From Halichoerus grypus (taxonomy: Eukaryota; Chordata; Mammalia; Carnivora; Phocidae): a DNA stretch of 64,000 nucleotides. Every line of letters begins with the position of its first letter. Position 1 is the first letter of the stretch. The translations under genes were made by a program, and so were the position numbers. Below are positions 1-10,600 of this stretch, piece by piece. The DNA is taken from positions 107,706,696-107,770,695 of the forward strand of contig NC_135720.1 of assembly GCF_964656455.1 (NCBI RefSeq). Direction: 5' to 3'. The notes below the pieces were generated by a model. The model was not told where the DNA came from and ran no database searches. It saw only the letters and a list, made by a program, of their open reading frames with translations.

Positions 1-233
1 CTAAGCATCACTTGAGGGCCAGCGGGGAGGTGGTGGGAGGCAATGGGGAAACTTGGAGAGGGGGAGGAACATGGCTGGCTGGAATTCTAGGCAGCACAGA
101 GGGGACCCACCATAAGAGGCAAGATGGCGTGCCATCCCTTCGGAGGTCAGCATGCAGCAGTAGTTCAGGTACGGGGGGCCTTGTTCCCACCCTAGCAGGT
201 ACCAGGGCCATGGTATGAGAAATGGGTGCTCAC
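1..233 (-). other. TSPO2: TSPO2 intron, 5' part
   Basis: Sequence downstream (on the minus strand) of the consensus donor at 233-228. The open frame here is intronic read-through with no TSPO-like residues. The next acceptor is outside the window. Confidence 0.7.
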
Positions 234-406
234 CCCATGACAAAGTAGATGGTGATCCACCCTGCCAACAAGACTTTGTGAGGTGGGCACCAGGGCGGTT
301 TCTTTGGGTTGTCGTACCAACCAGACATCCGATGACGGGTGAGCAGCCAGAGCAGGATGGGCCCCAGGTGGGGAAGGGCCAAAAAGATGGCGCCTTGAGG
401 CTGCAT
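234..406 (-). CDS. TSPO2: Translocator protein 2, first coding exon (partial gene)
   Basis: TSPO2 is the erythroid-restricted paralogue of the TSPO cholesterol/porphyrin-binding membrane protein, a five-helix protein. This exon encodes the N-terminus. The minus-strand frame opens with MQPQGAIF, followed by LPHLGPIL, then MSGW, matching the TSPO/MBR family start and first helix. The ATG at 406 was chosen because the longer reading to 445 crosses a splice acceptor (CCTTCCTAG, exon edge at 426). The frame gives 57 codons plus two bases and ends at a consensus donor (GG|GTGAGC) at 234/233. The remaining exons lie left of the window. The exon is intact, with no stop or frameshift. It is divergent from, and head-to-head with, UNC5CL, the same neighbour arrangement I recall from human 6p21. 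Assignment rests on recognised family sequence; no alignment was run. Confidence 0.88.
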
Positions 407-426
407 TCCCCTCACAGAGGCAAAAT
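407..426 (-). other. TSPO2: TSPO2 5'UTR part of the exon
   Basis: Twenty bases between the splice acceptor (AG at 428-427) and the chosen ATG at 406. An upstream non-coding exon is therefore expected to the right. A TATAAA on the minus strand at 689-684 could belong to its promoter, but nothing else supports that. Confidence 0.5.
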
Positions 427-953
427 CTAGGAAGGCAGACAACACGATGGTGGTGGGCCTCCCTCTTAGTCCTTTCCCTGTACCTGCTTGACTGTCTCCA
501 CCTCCTACCTGACACAGTTCCCTGGCCTGAGTCCCTCATGGGAGGTCTGGTAAGAGATGCCATTCTCCCCACCATGGGCCAGCTCCCATCCTGGGAGCTC
601 ACACTGCCTTGCCCTTTCTCTGGCTTCCATGGACTTATTTTCTCCACACCACCCACTTGGCACTCAGAAGATACTGTCCGGTGTTTATAATTACTTCTGA
701 GTGCAAGCCTCCTTCCCCCATCGTGTATCTGACTCCTAGAGCTCAGGTCTAGGTATGAGTGTCTTTTCTGCCTCCCGTAGTGGGTTGCACTTGGTCAGGT
801 ACATAGCAGGCCCTTGACAGGGACGCTGCCTTATGCTGAACTCAGCCAAGCTGATCTAACCCACCTAGAAGGACCATGTTCAGAAAGGCAGGAGCCAGAG
901 ATTCCCTGGGGGTCTTCTCTAGTCAAGAATGGGGCAGCCCATCTGCCCCCAGG

Positions 954-960
954 CTTATCT
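954..960 (-). promoter_or_regulatory. GATA-type motif upstream of TSPO2
   Basis: Reads AGATAAG on the minus strand, a full WGATAR site, about 0.55 kb upstream of the TSPO2 coding exon. GATA1 control would fit the erythroid expression known for TSPO2. A single 7-mer is weak evidence, so this is only a candidate. Confidence 0.25.
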
Positions 961-1007
961 CGACACACCAGACTGGCAGACCCAAGAGGCCCACCCAGCC
1001 TGAGCTG

Positions 1008-1141
1008 CTGCCCAAATTCGAACTTAGCTGAGTGACACTGGGCTCCTTTCTCTGAAGCCTTAGGTCTCGCCTGTCTGCCCAAATTCGAACTTAGCTGAGT
1101 GACACTGGGCTCCTTTCTCTGAAGCCTTAGGTCTCGCCTGT
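1008..1141. repeat. Perfect or near-perfect 67-bp tandem duplication
   Basis: The block starting CTGCCCAAATTCGAACTTAG is present twice in direct succession (1008-1074 and 1075-1141) with no visible mismatch. It lies between TSPO2 and UNC5CL, on the promoter side of both genes. The lack of divergence implies a recent event or an assembly artefact. Confidence 0.9.
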
Positions 1142-2247
1142 CCCTCAGGGCCTGGGGAGGTCCCTCCTCCACCCCTCCACTTCCAGAGAGTCCGAGCCAC
1201 CAACACAAGTGCTCAGCTTTCTTTCGGACTGACTTCTCAAGGAAGCAACTGCCTGGTCTTTGATTAAAAAGTTGCCACACTCATTTGCATGTTGCCTTGG
1301 ACGTCACCGGCATGTGGGACAAGGCACAGACCCTCTTCCAGGCAAGGCCCCCCACCGCATATCGTTCTCATTTGCACATGATATTTCAGCCTCCTCCCCA
1401 TGACTGCCAGGATGGCAAGGAAGACAAATGTGGTGATTCTCAGTGTCCTGCAGTGACTGCCTACTCCATCCTTTCCTGTCAACAACCCCTGTCCACGTCC
1501 TGGAGGTTCCAGGGACAGGGCTGACTGGCCTGCTTGCCTGTTCATCTCTCTGTTTCTCTGCTCCTCACTGTCCATCCGTTCATCACCACCTTCTTGTCTC
1601 TCTCTCTCTTTCTGTTTTTATGCCCAGTGTTGGAGGCTCCTCCCACACCCCCCTGTCCTCTTTTCTCCTGTTCTCCACCCTCCTGCTGCTGCCTCCTTAT
1701 TCCCAGACCTCAGTTCCCCTTACCTCAGGCAGCATACCTCCCAGGCCGAGTGCCCGATGATATCCGTTGTGTGCGAAGCAGAGGAGGGTGGGGGATGGGA
1801 GAAGGGCGGAGTGAGGCTCCCATCTGGCCTGTCTTTCTCCAATGACAAGGGTGGTGGCACTGGCATGTCTACATAGCCCTTTTAGGAGAGGTCCCCCTGT
1901 TCTGCTAGACCTGGCCTCTGGAGGAGGCCCCTTGATGGAACGGCTGAGGCTTTGGCTCTGTAAGAGCCTGATCCCCTGGACCAGCTCAGCCCCAGGCTGC
2001 AAGCCTACCGAAGCCTGTGGTCTCCACATCCCGTGAACTGGCTTTATGTCCACAGGGGTGGTGGGGACCTTCAGATTTCCTCAGGACCTTCCTGTAACTG
2101 GGATTATCCCCAAGTGAGGCAAGCACCAGCAGCTTGGAAATGAGTTCACGCTACCTGGACGCAGCCTCTGGTTATAGTCTAGTTGGCATGCTCCTTCCCG
2201 GCTTGGAACTTGAGCTTGACAGATTTTCACAAACCCCTCTAACTTCA

Positions 2248-2336
2248 TGACTCAGAGGAGAAAGCAGCCTCCTGTGTGACTCAGACAGAGCCTTGTCCAG
2301 CAAAGACTAACACCCGCCCTTTTCGTCCCTATAAAA
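2248..2336 (+). promoter_or_regulatory. Candidate UNC5CL promoter block
   Basis: Two TGACTCA sites (AP-1/NF-E2 type) at 2248-2254 and 2277-2283 are 29 bp apart. They are followed by a CACCC-type box (CACCCGCCC, 2311-2319) and TATAAAA at 2330-2336, all reading toward UNC5CL. A start near 2360 would make the gene about 11.6 kb, close to the human gene's extent as I recall it. The motifs are seen; their function is inferred. NF-E2 plus CACCC would equally suit an erythroid enhancer for TSPO2. Confidence 0.45.
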
Positions 2337-2679
2337 GTTCTGAGCACCTCCTCCTTGCTCGTCCTTTACTCATGAGGTCCCCTTCCCAGGTTGGCGGTTC
2401 TCCATAGTTCCTTTGCCCCATCTCTCCACTTGGGGGACCCAGGCACCCCTGGGAGGTGTTTGTCCCATCCTCTGGCCTCTACTCTGGGGAAGGCAGTGGG
2501 GGGCGAGGGGGAGCGTTGCAGTCAGGGATAAGAGGCTGGGCAATCATTAACTGAGGTGAAAGCAGTGGCAGTTACTTATTTTCTATGAGATGCTACCTGG
2601 GGGGCTGGGGAGTTCCCTGTGGTCCTCGCCTTCAGGAGGCCAGCCCACGGTGCCCGCCATGACGATGGTTACCACTTAC

Positions 2680-2880
2680 TGGGCATCTATTTTGTGGTGA
2701 GCATTTCACGATTGTTAGCTCAATACTGACCATGCTTCTCCCTCACGTGGTGGATCGTATTGTCTGCATTCGTCAGACAAGGGAAGGGAGGCTCAGAGAG
2801 GTCGAGTAACTCGCCCAAGAGTACACAGCCAATAGAGGAGTCACCTGTGTTCAGTGTCCGTAGTCTGGGATCCAAAACAT
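2680..2880 (-). repeat. MIR-type SINE relic
   Basis: The complementary MIR core is legible: lower-case body with 'CAAGGGAAGGGAGGCTCAGA', then 'GTAACTCGCCCAAGAGTACACA'. Heavily diverged; ends are approximate. Confidence 0.6.
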
Positions 2881-2907
2881 ATCCTCTTTTCTCTGAGTGG
2901 GCCCACG

Positions 2908-3010
2908 CATTCATTCAACAACAGTCTTTATTCGATACCTGCTATGGACCAGGCTGTACCAGGAGCTAAGAGTACAACAGCAAACAGCTGAAAAAAAAAT
3001 CCATCTCTGC
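2908..3010. repeat. L2-type LINE 3' relic
   Basis: 'CATTCATTCAACAACAGTC...' followed by a 'CTGCTATGGACCAGGCTGT' stretch is the familiar L2 3'-end pattern (attcaacaaatatttattgagc...ctactatgtgccaggc). Old and diverged. Confidence 0.55.
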
Positions 3011-3254
3011 AGGGATCTTTCATTCCACTGGCACTATCTTTCCGAGGCAGAATTTCTATGAAAGGACTAGGGCTGGCAAACAGCCCAAAGTCTGCTCTCC
3101 CCCAAGTGCAGGGTTCCTGCCAACTCTGAGTGCGGGCAGGGAGCAGATAGGGGAACACCCCGATGCTGCCAGCACCTTGTGAGTCATTAACCCTCCCGGT
3201 GCCTCCTCTCATCTCTGTGCGGTGAGGGGTGCGACTAGGCATTGTCTGAGCTCC

Positions 3255-3345
3255 TGGACCAGCTGCCTTGGCGTCAGCTGGGAGCTTCTTAGAGATGCAG
3301 AATCTCAGGCCCCAGCTCAGACCTGTGGGATCAGAACCCCCGTTT
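3255..3345. mobile_element. MER5-type DNA transposon fragment
   Basis: 'CAGCTGGGAGCTTCTTAGAG' followed by 'ATGCAGAATCTCAGGCCCCA' matches the interior of MER5A/B non-autonomous hAT elements. No terminal repeats remain. Confidence 0.5.
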
Positions 3346-3753
3346 TCACCCTATCCCTCGTGGGGTTTGTGTGCACGCAGTCCTTTGAGAAGCTCCTGGT
3401 AGGGCTCCCTCCTCTTACCTTCTGCCCTTTCCCTAGCCTCTGGCTGGGGCAGCCACTCACCAGCAGAGGGCATTGTAGGGAGGGGTTTACCTGTACCCAG
3501 GTTTTCTCTTTCTCTGTCCCCTCCCTTCCAGACCCAGACTGGTGAGTCCACTGACTTCTGGGATCCTCAGCTACTCCCACGCCTTGGCTGGACTTTGCCA
3601 ATAGACAGGGACAGACTCCCCCACCCCTTCTGAGGGCGCTGGGAGGCAGGTCATTGCCGGGAAGCTCTGGGCCACTCCTCCCCGGATTCCCCGCCCACCT
3701 CCACTTGTCTGCTGGCCTGGCGACCAGGTCTGGCTGACCTCTCTGTTTCTCAG

Positions 3754-3806
3754 AGAAGGAACTGCTGTTCCTGGACAAGCCGGCAACCTCTGGGAGCACC
3801 TACTTG
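3754..3806 (+). other. Exon-like segment, possible alternative 5' exon of UNC5CL
   Basis: A strong acceptor (pyrimidine tract ending TTTCTCAG at 3753) and a donor (TTG|GTAAGG at 3806, or AAG|GTGAGC at 3811) bracket 53-58 bases on the UNC5CL strand. There is no homology support, and chance exon-like signals are common in introns. Confidence 0.2.
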
Positions 3807-4944
3807 GTAAGGTGAGCACCCCCTGGGGCCGCTGGGGGTGGGGTGGGCATTGCAATGGAGCCACTTGGGGCTCAGGGGAGGAGCCAGGCCAGCTTAACCA
3901 GAGTGTGGAGAGCCTCTGCTGGAAGAGGAGATGGCAGAGGGCAAGTGCCCAGTGGGTGTGAGGACCTGGGAGACAGTTGTATGCACTATGGAAATGTAGA
4001 CTATGCTGATGAACGCTGCCCATGGCAGGTTTGGGCTCATCCATCCTGGTACTTTTTATGTGTTTCAGTAATGAGCTAGCAGGGTTTGAGTAGGCTTGGT
4101 AAGAACCAGTGATGTGGGAGAAGGGTTGAGAGTTGCCTCAAAGGACATGAGCAGAGAGTTGCAGCAGGAATCCAGATCTTTGTGCTGGAGGAGGCAACTC
4201 CCGAGGGACAGGTGATAGCAGCGTTCTAAAGGACTGTTGTCTTGGGGGACCTGGGATAATCTGGGGTCGGGGCAAGGCAGACTGGAGCCATGGGTAGTAA
4301 GGAGGCAGGCATGGATCTGGGAAGGTCTAGGCTACATTTATCTGGTTGCCCTACTGTAGATTCAGGACCCTTCCTTCTCCTAGGGTTAAGGGGAGGATGG
4401 AGTGAGGGCCAAGCAGCTCCGAGAGTTGTCAGCCTGGGAGAAAGGGGCCAAGCTGGGGAGAGTTAATGAATGGGCTGCCCATGAGAGGCCCCTTGAGGCC
4501 TTGGGGACCAGTATGCCCACTGTTCCAGGTTGGGAGCCTGGGCAGGGAGACTCGGCTGCGCCACCCACTGGGGTGAAGGGGATTTGGACTCTGGTCTTTG
4601 GAGGCCCCAGGAAGGTTGTTGCTACAAAAACAGAGCGGAGTCCCTCCTTTCTTTCATGTTAGCTAGCCACGAGGGCCTTTGTGGGCGGGGGGTGGGGGGC
4701 GTCCTGCACCATGGAACTGAGGATGTGCCTTTTCAGGTTTTTCCATTGATTTTTACTTTAATTTTGTTTCTTTCTCTTCCAACTTCACTTCCTCTAGAAG
4801 TGGAAAGGAAGAGAGACCTGGGGGGGTGGGGAAGGGGGGCAGGGAGAGAAAGGTAGTGTTTCTGAAACACGGTCGTCATCCCTGTTCATCCTTCCCTCTG
4901 CCTTCAATTGTAGCTTAATATCCTCCCATACGTCTCCACGGTGG

Positions 4945-5090
4945 GGAGAACACTTGGCTTCCTTATCTGGGAAATGGAGATAAAAATAACACCTAGCTCA
5001 CAAGGCTACTGTGAGGATCAAATGAGATGGACCACACAGAGTGCTCCGACACAGTGGGCATGGAGTAGAGCTCCAGAAATGATAACCAGT
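4945..5090 (+). repeat. MIR-type SINE relic
   Basis: 'CTTATCTGGGAAATGGAGAT', 'AAAAATAACACCTAGCTCAC' and 'TGTGAGGATCAAATGAGATG' follow the MIR 3' half in order. Confidence 0.65.
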
Positions 5091-6379
5091 ATAATTGCAG
5101 TTATAATTCCAATTATCTTTCATGTGGAAGGACCTTTTGGAATGGCTGCACCAAGGGAGGCTGGCTGCTCCAGCCCCCTTTCCCACCAGATGTGGGGCCT
5201 TTCCAACTCACCACTTCACTTGCCTGCCCTGCAAGAGGCTTGGCTGAAGCACGCTGCTGCCCTGTCTGCAAGGTTTGCATTTTAAGGCAAAGGGAGTAAA
5301 GCCAAACCTTCCTCCCTGTCTACGTTTTCAGTGGGGACACGGGGGAAAATAGATCCCACCCCAGTCCTTAATCCTGAGGGTACAGAGGAGTTTCTGCCCC
5401 TGTCTGGGAGGACCTAAGGAAAGGGGCTTGGGTTTCGTGGGCCCTGAGGAAGGAAGGAAGAAGGTGGGCATGGAAAGAGCTGGAGGCTTGAGGTGAGGCC
5501 TCAGCTCCGGGTCGGGGTGTGAGCCAAGGGAGTGGGGGAGGAACGGATGTCAGAAGCCTCTCTAGTGCGGACCCTCGTGAATCAACCACGGGGAGCCCCA
5601 GGGTTATGAAAGAGGATATTATGCCACCCAGAACTCGGCTACAGAGCGAATGAATCACATTCCCTCAGAAGCTTCCTGAGAGCTACATCATCTTTGTCAA
5701 GATTGAACTTCCCACGGTGAGAGGTACACAGCTGGTGCTCAGAAAATGTTCATTTGAGTGGGAAAATCACGTGTGACAGCGTAGAGTCAAGGGTTGTTCC
5801 ATAAGGTGGGATGGCAGCGGCAAGAAACTTCGGAGGGGTGGGAGTGTCAAGGGCTGGTGAGCCACAGGGAGGCGCTGTCGAGCAGGGGCAGGAAGGGGTC
5901 CAGGTGGGTAGGTGAGGCAGATGAGGAGAACAGCTAGAGCAAAGGCCAGAGGCTGGAATTAGCCGGGTGTGAGGCCCCCAGCCTGGCAGGAGTGTAGGGT
6001 GTTGGAAATTAAGGGAGGATGAGGGCGGTAGACTCTGGAGGGCCTCAGGAAGTTCTGGCAACCGTATGGGGAAGCTGTTGGAAGGGCCAGGTTCCAATCT
6101 GAGGCCCCCGCTGGTAACCAGGTGAGCAGGCAGCTGGCGCTGCCTTTGCCCTGCCTCCTTCCAGCCTCATTGGAGGCTCCCACCTTTGGTTTTCTTTCTC
6201 TTTTTGCTTCCACGTTTAACTTAGTGTACTCTCCTTCTATTTCACATGTCCCTGGGAGCTACCTTCTGACCTTTCTGGCAGTAGGTGGGGCATAAAGAAA
6301 CATATTTGGGCAGTGCTTTATCATCGGCAAATGCTTTTCCCATGATCTCATGCCATCCTCACAATCACTGTGAGCGGTA

Positions 6380-6600
6380 ATTATTATTTAACTTTTGATA
6401 GCTTTTCAAAAGAATTACGCAGTTAATATAAAATACACGCCTGGAGTGAAAAAATTCAAATACAGAAAAAAAACGTTTAAGAAAATTGAAAGTCCTAGTT
6501 CACACCTTCCACCCTCTCAATTTCCTGTCTGTTTCAGTTGTGACCGGTGGGAATAGTTTGGGGTGCGTCCTCTCAGACCTGCATTGCCCCAGACAGAAAT
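6380..6600. repeat. Old L1-type 3' relic
   Basis: An A-rich 'AAAAATTCAAATACAGAAAA' stretch, then 'TTGAAAGTCCTAGTTCACAC' and a CT-rich segment, resemble ancient L1 3'UTR sequence. The family is not assigned. Confidence 0.35.
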
Positions 6601-6876
6601 CACTAGCAGGGGCGGCTGCTGAGCACTTGAAACAGAGCAGGTCCCAACTGCCATGTGCTGTGAGTGTAAAATACACACGGATGTCAAAGACTTAGTATGA
6701 AAACAGAATGTAAAATATCTCAGTAATTTTATATTGATTTCCTCTCAAAGTGATATTTTGAGTATATTGGGTTAGATACATAAAATATATTATTAAAATT
6801 AATTCCTCCTGTTTCTTTTGACCTTTTTATTGTGGCCACTAGAAAGTTTAAAATTACATTTGTGGCTTACATTATA
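6600..6876 (+). repeat. Unnamed old dispersed repeat, copy 1
   Basis: Shares an ordered block ('CAAAGACTTAGTATGAAAAC', 'AATGTAAAATATCTC', 'TATATTATTAAAATTAATT', 'GGCCACTAGAAAGTTTAAAATTA') with two other copies in this window at 16415-17075 and 19115-19395, which are inverted relative to this one. It looks like an ancient DNA-transposon (hAT/Charlie-like) relic; the class is inferred. The SINE at 6877-7160 interrupts its right end. Confidence 0.6.
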
Positions 6877-6968
6877 TATATTATATTACATTTAATAAAT
6901 ATATATATTTACATATATATGAAATATATATACTTATATATTATACACACACACACACATATATACGT
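6877..6968 (-). repeat. TA/CA microsatellite formed from a SINE tail
   Basis: About 92 bases of TA-rich sequence with an (AC)8-like run lie inside the target-site duplications of the adjoining minus-strand SINE, exactly where its A-rich tail should be. The tract is therefore probably an expanded, mutated tail. Confidence 0.75.
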
Positions 6969-7160
6969 AAAGATTTTATTTAATTATTTTAGAGAAAGAG
7001 TGATGGGGGAAGGAGCAGAGGGAGAGGCAGAGAATCCCAAGCAGACTCCCCGCTGAGCACGGAGCTCAAACCGGGGCTCGATCTCATAACCCATGAGATC
7101 ATGACCTGAGCCGAAATCACAAGCTGGATGCTTAACTGACTGAGCCACCCGGGCACCCCA
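6969..7160 (-). mobile_element. CAN-SINE (SINEC)
   Basis: Minus-strand insertion: the tRNA-derived head 'GGGGTGCCCGGGTGGCTCAG' is at the right end and 'AAATAAAATCT' at the left. The target duplication GCTTACATTATA flanks the element plus tail at 6865-6876 and 7161-7172. It lies in UNC5CL intron 1. Confidence 0.93.
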
Positions 7161-7329
7161 GCTTACATTATACTTTTACTGCATAGCACTGCTCCAGACC
7201 TTTCTCTGTGATTGACAAATATATACCTATAAATCTTGTATATAGTTCTGTTACTTACATTAATGAGATCGGAGGATGTCTAGTTCTCTGTAACTTGCTT
7301 TTCCACTTAAAGATTTCTCTATGAAGATC

Positions 7330-7450
7330 AAGAGGGTCATTTCGACAGATGCAGAAACTGAGGGACAGTAAGCAATGTGACAAACTCGCTCAGCCAGTGG
7401 CCAAGGTTGCACTTGAATTTACATCCTCTAACTCCAAACCCAAGCTCTTT
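7330..7450 (-). repeat. MIR-type SINE relic
   Basis: 'GCAGAAACTGAGGGACAGTA' and the following 'AACTCGCTCAGCCAGTGGCC' are the complement of the MIR core. Confidence 0.6.
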
Positions 7451-7666
7451 CTGCCTCAGGGGAGTTTAATGTGATGTACTAGGCCATGGGGAGCCATGAG
7501 AGGTTCTTGAGTAACACAAAGATAGGTGAAGTTTCGTTAAAGGTATTAATCAGGGATGCCCTGGAATGAAGACAATTTGCCCTCTCACTACAGCCAGTTG
7601 GAAACTAAGTCTTGGCCTCCATGACATTGAAAAGGCTTACCTGGCCCTGCCTCTTTCCTCCTCCAG

Positions 7667-10600
7667 GTCCTTGGCCTTGGCTGGCCCAGGGGTGCAGGGG
7701 AACTGGCAGCATCGAGTGACCAGGCAGATGTGCTCCCATGAGAGTTCCTTCCAACCCACCCAGTTGCTACTGCTGGTGGGGGTCCCGGTGGCAAGTGCCC
7801 TCCTTCTGGTCCAGTGCCTTCGATGGCACTGCCCTCGCTGGCTGCTGGGGGCCTGCTGGAAGCTGGATAGCCAAGACGAGCCAGGAGGCCATCCCACTCC
7901 CCTACCAGAAAATGAGTCCTCAAGGCAGTGCCCGCCGGCCACACTGCCAGAGATGGCCGCCTTCTACCAGGAACTGCACACACCCACTCAAGGCCAGACC
8001 ATCATCCGTCAGCTGATGCACAAGCTGTTGGTGTTTTCGGCTCGAGAGGTGGATCACCGTGGTGGCTGCCTGATGCTCCAGAATATGGGCATCTCTCTGC
8101 TTATCCCGCCAGGTAACAGCACCTTCTCCCTTCTCAGCCTATAGTTCTTCATTGCACGTTGTACAAGGGCGTCGCGCCTAAGGGAGTATCATTCATAGAC
8201 ATCTCCGTAATTTTGAAAATTGTTTCTATTTTAGTATGACTTTATTGACTCCAAAGATGGATAGATTGCATATTTTTATGACAACTCCCTGACAGGTGGA
8301 AGTAAAGTGCCTGGTGGTAATGAACAGTGTGTTATGACAGTTCTCAATAAAGGAAAATGCCTGGAGCAAGCACACCTCTTGCAAATTCCCACTAGTCCGG
8401 TATGGGCTAGTGTGGTGGCCCCGGAACGAACGGGGTGACCTGCTCAGGATTACGCCACAAGCCAGCTCACAGTCTTTCTCTCCTTGCACACTGCCTGCCC
8501 GTGTGCCCTGCTAGGCCCCCTCTCTCCTGGGCTCCTGTCCCACCTCCCCTCCCACTGTGGCCTGGCCCCTTCTGGGCTGGGGGTGAGCCTGCCTGCCAGG
8601 CCCATCTCAACTCTTATTCTCCCCAGGAGCTGTGGCTGTGGGCCGCCAGGAGCGGGTGTCACTGATCCTGGTGTGGGACTTGTTGGACGCCCCATCACTG
8701 TCCCGAGCCCAGGGGCTGGTGAGCCCTGTGGTGGCCTGTGGCCCCCATGGGGCCTCCTTCCTGAAGCCCTGCACCCTCACATTCAAGCACTGTGCCCAGG
8801 AGCCCAACCATGCCCGTACCTACAGCAGCAACACAACCCTGCTCGATGCCAAGGCCTGGAGGCCCCTGGGGCGGCCTGGGGCCCACACCTCCCGGGACGA
8901 GTGTCGCATCCAGCTCTACCACTTCAGGTAGGCCCATCGGCCCAGTCTTCCTGCCCGTTGTCTTGGTCTGCCTCATCCTCACCTTTCTGTATGCAACTGC
9001 CCCTTATCTGTCCCAGATGGCCTACAAATCCCTTCTCCCTCCGTGGCCCTTCCCGGTCCTTCTGTCCTAGTGTGTAGGGCAGCTTGTCCCACTCCAACCC
9101 TGTCCGGAGACTATGCACCCTGTGGCAGTCTCTCCGCCTGTCTACACCTACTGCCCCAGCCCTCCGTCTAGAAGGGTCTGTCCCATCCCCACCTGTCTCT
9201 ACCCTGTGCCCCTGTTCAGGACTGTCCCTGAATTGTCCAGGGCAGCCTGTTCCCTCCAGTTCTCAAAGAACCCCTCCCATCTCATGTCTGTCCTTAGCTC
9301 TGTCTTTCCGGAATCTTGGGCCCTTCGGCCTCTCCTTCCCACTGAGCGCAACAGGGCCAGCCATGTGTGGGACCCCGCTGTAGCACAGTGGCCCTGAGCC
9401 TACCTTCCCTCCCTCCCGTGCCGGAGGGGGCTTTCTGGCTCTTCTCCCCACTCGGTGATGGTCACCGCGACCTGACTCACATTTCGTCCCCCACCTGCCC
9501 GACTCCCTCCCGGTTCTCCTCTATACCTGCTCTCCGCTGCTCTCCTTGGCTCCTAGGGCCGTGGGAGCCAGGAGGCAGGTGCACTGGGGTCCCAGCCTCC
9601 CCTGAGCCAGTCCCTGTCCCCGTCTTTCTCTGCAGCCTCTACACCTGCGTGCTGGAGGCGCCGGCGGGCCGGGACGCCCGCAAATGGCTGCAGCTGGCTG
9701 TGTTCTGCTCGCCCCTGGCGCCGGCGCAGTCCCACCTGCAGCTGCGCATCTACTTTCTCAACAACACTCCCTGTGCCCTGCAGTGGGCCGTGGCCAATGA
9801 GCAGCCCCACGGGGGGCGCCTGCGCGGGCCCTGCCAGCTCTTCGACTTCACGGGGGCCCGAGGGGACCAGTGCCTGAAGCTCAAGTACATCTCTGAGGGT
9901 GAGGGAGGCGGGAGCCTGGGAGACAGGGCGGCAGGGAGCCCCACTAGAGGGCTTCCCCTGGGTAGAAATCTGGGAACCTCGAGTTTCTCTGGGAGACTCC
10001 TGGGCAGGCAACGGCTTCAAGGGGACCTCTGGCTTCTGCTGCTGCCTGCGGGAGCCCCAGGCTCTGCCCTCTTCCTCCCTCTGTGGTCCATTCGGCCCTG
10101 GCCCCTCCGTGGTAGGACAGGATGCAGGGTGGGGCAAGGGGAGGGGAGGCTTTTATTGTCCCACCTGGCTGGGGCTGGTGTCTGAGGAGGAGTCCCAGTC
10201 GTCTCTGTCCCCCTTCCTTTGTGGCATGGGCCGCTGCCCTTGCTCACGGGGCTGAGGACATCTGTGTGGTTCACGGACAGGGCCCAGATGCGTGGCTGCT
10301 TCTGGGGGTCGTGGATGGGAGGTGGGAGGCCTGTGTGCTGTGTGTGTCGGAGGTGTGTGGGGCTAGGAGAAGGCTGCTCACAGGGTCCCTCTCCAGGCTC
10401 TGAGGACTCCCATCCACTTGAAACACCCCCCTGCTTTCGCTCCTGCCTCATCCCTCCCCACAGCACCCTGCAGGACACCTGCCACAGAGTCGGCCTCCTC
10501 AAATACTTGTGGAAGACCCCCCTTTCTGAGGCCCTCCGCTCTGCCTCCTCCCCAGGTTGGGAGAATGTGGATGAGAGCAGTTGCCAGCTGGTTCCCCATC

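Noticed and set aside
831..1280. 149-codon minus-strand frame with an internal peptide repeat
   Set aside because: The repeat is simply the translated 67-bp tandem duplication (67 is not a multiple of three, so it is not a clean protein repeat). No homology or splice support.
7566..8144. 192-codon frame starting upstream of UNC5CL exon 1
   Set aside because: The upstream ATG lies before a clear splice acceptor at 7666, and the family start MCSHESSF is at 7728.
9367..10185. 272-codon plus-strand frame
   Set aside because: Reads through UNC5CL exon 3 with intron on both sides; splice sites and family homology define only 9636-9898.
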